From Diplocarpon mali (lineage: Eukaryota; Ascomycota; Leotiomycetes; Helotiales; Drepanopezizaceae): a stretch of 22,688 nt of DNA. The notes under the pieces were generated by a model. That model worked only from the letters and a program-made list of their open reading frames with translations, made no database searches and was not told where the DNA came from. The stretch is taken from assembly GCA_024741835.1 (NCBI GenBank), contig JAENRP010000511.1:1-22688 (forward strand). The letters run 5' to 3'. The position numbers and the translations under genes were made by a program. Below, piece after piece: positions 18,932 through 22,688 of this stretch; the first letter of the stretch is position 1; the number at the start of each line of letters is the position of its first letter.

Positions 18932-19215
18932 TAGGGACCGATTTCTTGAGATTTCCGTCCTTATACAACCTTATCGATCTCTTAATTCGTAGATAAGAGA
19001 CTGGCCTTTTGAAAAACCCTTTTAAAATACTTATAGCATAGTATTTAGCTTTAAAAATCATTAATATCTCTATCCTTAATCGCTTAGTTACTTAAAACTG
19101 TCGATTTTCGTTTAGCAACTATTAATAACTTTAGATTTTCCCTTTTCAGCTCTGCTTTGAAAATCCCTATTTTCTTCCTTAACTCTAAGATTTTCGGAAT
19201 TTTCGGCTTTCTAAT
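18932..19215 (+). other. Element F leader
   Basis: This non-coding, T-rich stretch lies between primer-binding site and gag. No ORF or structured motif is evident. Confidence 0.5.
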
Positions 19216-22200
19216 ATGAAAAGTTTGGCAAACCCTATAATAGCAATCTTAAATAGTAATAGTTTTAAGTACTTAAGTAATACTAAGCGCAAACTCTAAT
19301 TAGAAGTATCTCCTTAGAATCCTTAGAAATCCGAATCTAATAATTCAGCCGCCTTAAGATAATAGAATTTTAAAAATTGCCTTAGAATCGTTTCTAAAGA
19401 CCCCTTTATTTTAAGGACTAATAGGAATTAGCCTAAAGGCTAAGAAGACTCTTATATATAAATCTTATTTTGGAAATTAGTCCTTAATTAAGTAAACCTT
19501 ATCTTGCTGCGATTAGTTGCAACGCTTCTATTAGCTATTTAATATCTATTTAAAATCTCTTAGTAAACTCGGATTAAACTTTTAATAGAATCTAGAATTT
19601 CACCCTTAATCCTAGCCTATAAGTAAAAGGATAAAAAGACGTCTTTAAACAACTTAAGACTGCTACCTACTTTTTTAATATTAATATTAGAAAATATTAA
19701 AAATAATAATAATTTTGAACTTTTTATTAACCCTTTATTTAAATCTTTTTAAACTCATTTTAGTCACTTTGAGATTGACTCGGATTTTAAGCATTCTTTA
19801 AGCCCTTTTGAATTTCGAAGTACTCCTCTTAGCAATTAATCTTGCGATATTAAAGCTTTCCCTTTGCCCTTTATAGATTCTATTAACTTAAACGGTTAGT
19901 ATAAAATGATAATAGCTGCATTTAAGGCTATTATTAGCTACTTTCCTCTTCCTAATTCCTTTAGTGCTCTTTACTTTATAAGAGCTAATATTACTAATTT
20001 CCTTAAGCAATATAAGGAAACTTGTTACAATTTTAGTATTCTATAAGTGGATATGATTTCTTAGCTCTCTTACTACTATAACTATATAAGTAAAGATATT
20101 ATTAAATCCCTCCTTAAATGGAAAACGCATAGTTTATAAGAACTCCTTATTAAGGCTCTTAAGTCTGAATTCTATAAATTTGATAGATAGTAGATTTGCA
20201 ATATTCTAGCTTTCTTAAAGGAATTTGTTCTAGTCACTCGGACTCCTAAGGAACTTAAGAACTACTATCGGACTTTTACTTATATATTAAATACCTTAAT
20301 TAATTAGAAAATACTTAGCAAAGTTGAAAAAGGCCGCCTTTTCTTACTTAGATTACTTATTAGCCTTTGAAATAAGATTATTAAGTATTTTAGGATTAAT
20401 AAGCAAGACCCTATAACCTTTGCCTTATTTAAGGAATTCTTGGCCTTTACTTTAAAATCAGATCTTAGTAAGAGAACTATTAATACTATAGAGTAGGAAA
20501 AAGCCCTTACTCCCTTTTATACTAAAGACCTTAAGAGCTTGGTCTAAGAATACTTAAAGGCTTTAGAAGTTATAAAGAAGGCAAAGAAGAACCTAGTAGT
20601 TATATTTTTCACTTGCAAGCCCGACCTAAGAGTAAGATCTAACCCTAGAATTAAGGAACTTAAGACCTAATTTGCAGAACTTTAAATCTAAAGCTTAGAA
20701 ACTAGGATTAATGATTTCTTATAAGAAAAATAGTATATTCCTTAATTTAATAATAGGCAAAACTCAGCTATTATAAGCTAACCTAGTAGTTCCTATTACT
20801 AGACTCCTCCTTTTTATCATTTGGAATAACCAGCTAATATAAGAATGCAATAGTTGATTAAAGAAGGAGAAATTAATCCTAATTAATACTTTGCTAATAT
20901 TAATACTATAAGGTATTAAGGAAATAGTAATAGAAGAAGACTAACTTGCAACTTTTGCAATAATAAGGAACTTAACTGCCTTTTATATAAGTATTATAAC
21001 AAATGTCCTCTTTTTTAATGTTTTATTAATATAAGGGTTATATATATTAATAAGTATGAGATGCTTTGTATTAGAGATCCTAGGCTAGAAGCTATCCCTA
21101 TTAAAAAGCATTAGAATCACTTATAGTTATAGACTGTTTAAACGATAATATATAGTATGAAATAGGATAAGAATTTAGTCAAACGATAGCATATTATAGA
21201 TATAAATGCTAAAATTCCAACTTATATATATATAGGTCTAATTAGCAATCTACTTAAGAGAGTTCTTAAGGACTTAGCTTCTAATTAAATAACTATAGAA
21301 GTTAGAGGTATCTCTATCTTAAGATAGGTTAATAATAATATTTCAGCTGATATTAATACTGCTTCTATATTTAAAAACCCTTGGAATTCTTAGTATCCTT
21401 TTAGATCTTCTACTTTACTAATATTAATAAAACTAGCTAAAGTCCAAAAATCAGCGTATGCAATTTAAGAATCTTAATATAGAGTCCAAATGCTAAAAGA
21501 TATTTAATAATTTAAAACTATAATAAATAAGGATAAAGCTAATATAGTAGATAAATTAATTAAAGATATAATAGATAAAGATAGCTTTAAGCTTAAAGAT
21601 TAAGAAGTTAAAGTTATTACGCAGACTCTTAACCTTAAGCGAAAGAGATAGATATTAAAATAGGAAAAATTCATTAATAAATACGCTAATTCAATTGCAA
21701 TAGAGAAAGCTATAAAGAATATTATAGCTTAGTAAATTAACCTTACATTTAAAGACTTATTTAGTTTAATTAAACGCTTTGATAAAGTGCTAGGAAAGCA
21801 TATCCTAATTGCCTTTAAAGATTTGAATAATAATAAGGAAATGGAAATTATAATATAAAAGAACTTTAAAAGGCACTTAGCCTTAATCAAATGTCTTTAA
21901 ATTGCAAAAGATAAAGGAACCTAGAGGTATTATAATATTATAATAATAGTCTTAATATCTTAAAATATTAATTGAAATTATTTAGCAATTATAATAAAAA
22001 GCCCTATTATTATTTATTTAATAGAAGAATTAGTTAAAGCAAAGGCTCTGATTGATTATAGTTTAGAAGTTAATACGATAATTAGAAAAGTAGCAGAAAT
22101 AACTTAATTAATAATCGTTAGCAATCGACTTCTTATATATTCGACTGTCTTTAGATCGAAATACAATTTTAATAAATAAGTGAAAAATATAAAGGTTAAA

Positions 22201-22688
22201 GTTAAAGGGATTATTAATTATATTAACTTTCTAATAATAGAGAATTCTTTAAATAATATTCTTTTAAAAATGCCTTTTATTTTAAAATCTTAACTAATAT
22301 TTAACTATCTTAAAGATAATTTTATAAAAGCTAGTCTTTAAAATACAGATCGATCTTTAAAAGGATAGATAGTTATTATAAGAAATATAGCCGAATTCTA
22401 AAATAAGGTTTTAGAAAACGATTAGCTAATATAAGGGCTAGGCTTAATACTAGTAAAGGAAGGCACTTAATAAGGAGTTATAATAAAAGGAAGGTAAGTT
22501 TGCTGATTTTGAATAATAGCGATTTAACTTGCGGTCCTAGCCTAAGAGTTAAATCTAGAATTTTAAAGAATAGTGCAATCGGCGTTTTATCGGCTTAATA
22601 ATTAAGAAAAAAGAAAAATAAGGTAGAAAAGAGAGTTCGTTTTATAAATTTCGATAATTTATTAATTATTTTAAAAAACCTAAAAACC
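19216..22688 (+). pseudogene. Element F gag-protease (partial at window end)
   Basis: ATG at 19216 opens one continuous frame (codon starts 19981, 20941, 22021) that stays coding-like to the end, with mainly TAA/TAG stops. The helical Gag core is about 19930-20600 (ALYFIRANITNFLKQYKETC, then SLLKWKT, ALKSEFYKF and KFVL-x-TRTPKELKNYYRTF-like stretches). The Cys cluster at 20947-21009 (CNFC...CPLF) corresponds to a zinc knuckle. The linker of about 1 kb is Lys/Asp-rich. The protease is at about 22021-22330: Asp at 22054 is kept, but the next two residues read Tyr-Ser where D-(S/T/C)-G is expected; ILLKMPFIL-like (about 22258-22284) is the flap-distal motif seen as ILLGMPF in relatives. RT is not reached. 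Confidence 0.75.

Larger units (their letters stand above)
18671..22688 (+). mobile_element. Ty3/gypsy-like element F, 5' LTR to protease, runs off the window
   Basis: It starts with a 248-bp LTR and a primer-binding site. A gag-protease frame then runs from about 19216 to the window end. The Gag type resembles the family common in fungal gypsy elements (DUF4939/retrotransposon-gag-like helical region, then a CxxC knuckle, a linker of about 1 kb and an aspartyl protease). RT and integrase would lie beyond 22688. It starts right after the unrecognised segment following element C, whose frame it ends; the 5 bases before it are GCTAA (18666-18670). Confidence 0.75.

Noticed and set aside
1..22688. 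A genetic code with TAA/TAG read as Gln (ciliate-like)
   Set aside because: Stops also fall at Trp positions, catalytic Asp, Cys and Gly are changed as well, and non-coding LTR copies show the same transitions. Mutation explains all of it.
1..22688. Mitochondrial or other organelle DNA because of the AT richness
   Set aside because: No organelle protein, rRNA or tRNA was seen, and LTR retrotransposons with target duplications fill the window.
1..22688. tRNA, rRNA or riboswitch genes
   Set aside because: No cloverleaf with intact arms and no rRNA core motif was noticed; short matches to primer-binding sites are explained by the LTR elements.

Overview
The window is a retrotransposon graveyard. 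It is very AT- and TpA-rich, and no intact protein-coding gene was found. Every recognisable reading frame belongs to an LTR retrotransposon and is full of TAA/TAG stops at positions where the families have Gln or Trp, with Cys->Tyr, Gly->Ser/Arg, Asp->Asn and His->Tyr changes. Duplicated copies differ almost only by C/T and G/A transitions at CpA/TpG sites. This is the signature of repeat-induced point mutation (RIP). With the element types (chromodomain Ty3/gypsy elements, Ty1/copia elements and a fungal-type gypsy gag) it points to a filamentous ascomycete (Pezizomycotina) and a heterochromatic, gene-poor block. Organism and RIP are inferences from pattern; the element identities come from protein motifs read by eye.

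Layout. 1-1368: degenerate non-coding DNA with short repeats. 1369-11033: chromovirus A (+ strand), 5'-truncated inside the integrase zinc-finger region, ending in a 241-bp 3' LTR. Its chromodomain codons are split by chromovirus B (2453-10520), a structurally complete element with two 294-bp LTRs, a 5-bp target duplication (GATCT), gag, pol (protease, RT, RNase H, integrase, chromodomain) and an extra third ORF that ends exactly at the 3' LTR. 11034-12014: 5' end of copia element E (- strand; LTR plus start of gag), apparently cut by the insertion of A. 12015-13576: 5' end of a different copia element D (- strand; LTR plus gag), cut by E. 13577-13773: unassigned. 13774-14173: tandem array of a ~103-bp unit. 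14174-18670: copia element C (+ strand; same family as E), inserted in the last array unit, with LTR, gag, protease and integrase, then an unrecognised in-frame stretch where RT would be expected. 18671-22688: 5' part of a third gypsy element, F (LTR, primer-binding site, gag, protease), running off the window.

History. The junctions support four-level nesting: D was hit by E, E by A, and A by B. Separately C hit the tandem array and F hit C or its downstream flank. E and C form a ~980-bp inverted repeat around a ~2.2-kb centre. None of these elements can be autonomous now. The most unusual items are the third ORF of B, the insertion of one chromovirus into the chromodomain codons of another, the palindrome-rich tandem array, and the unidentified coding-like segment after the C integrase.
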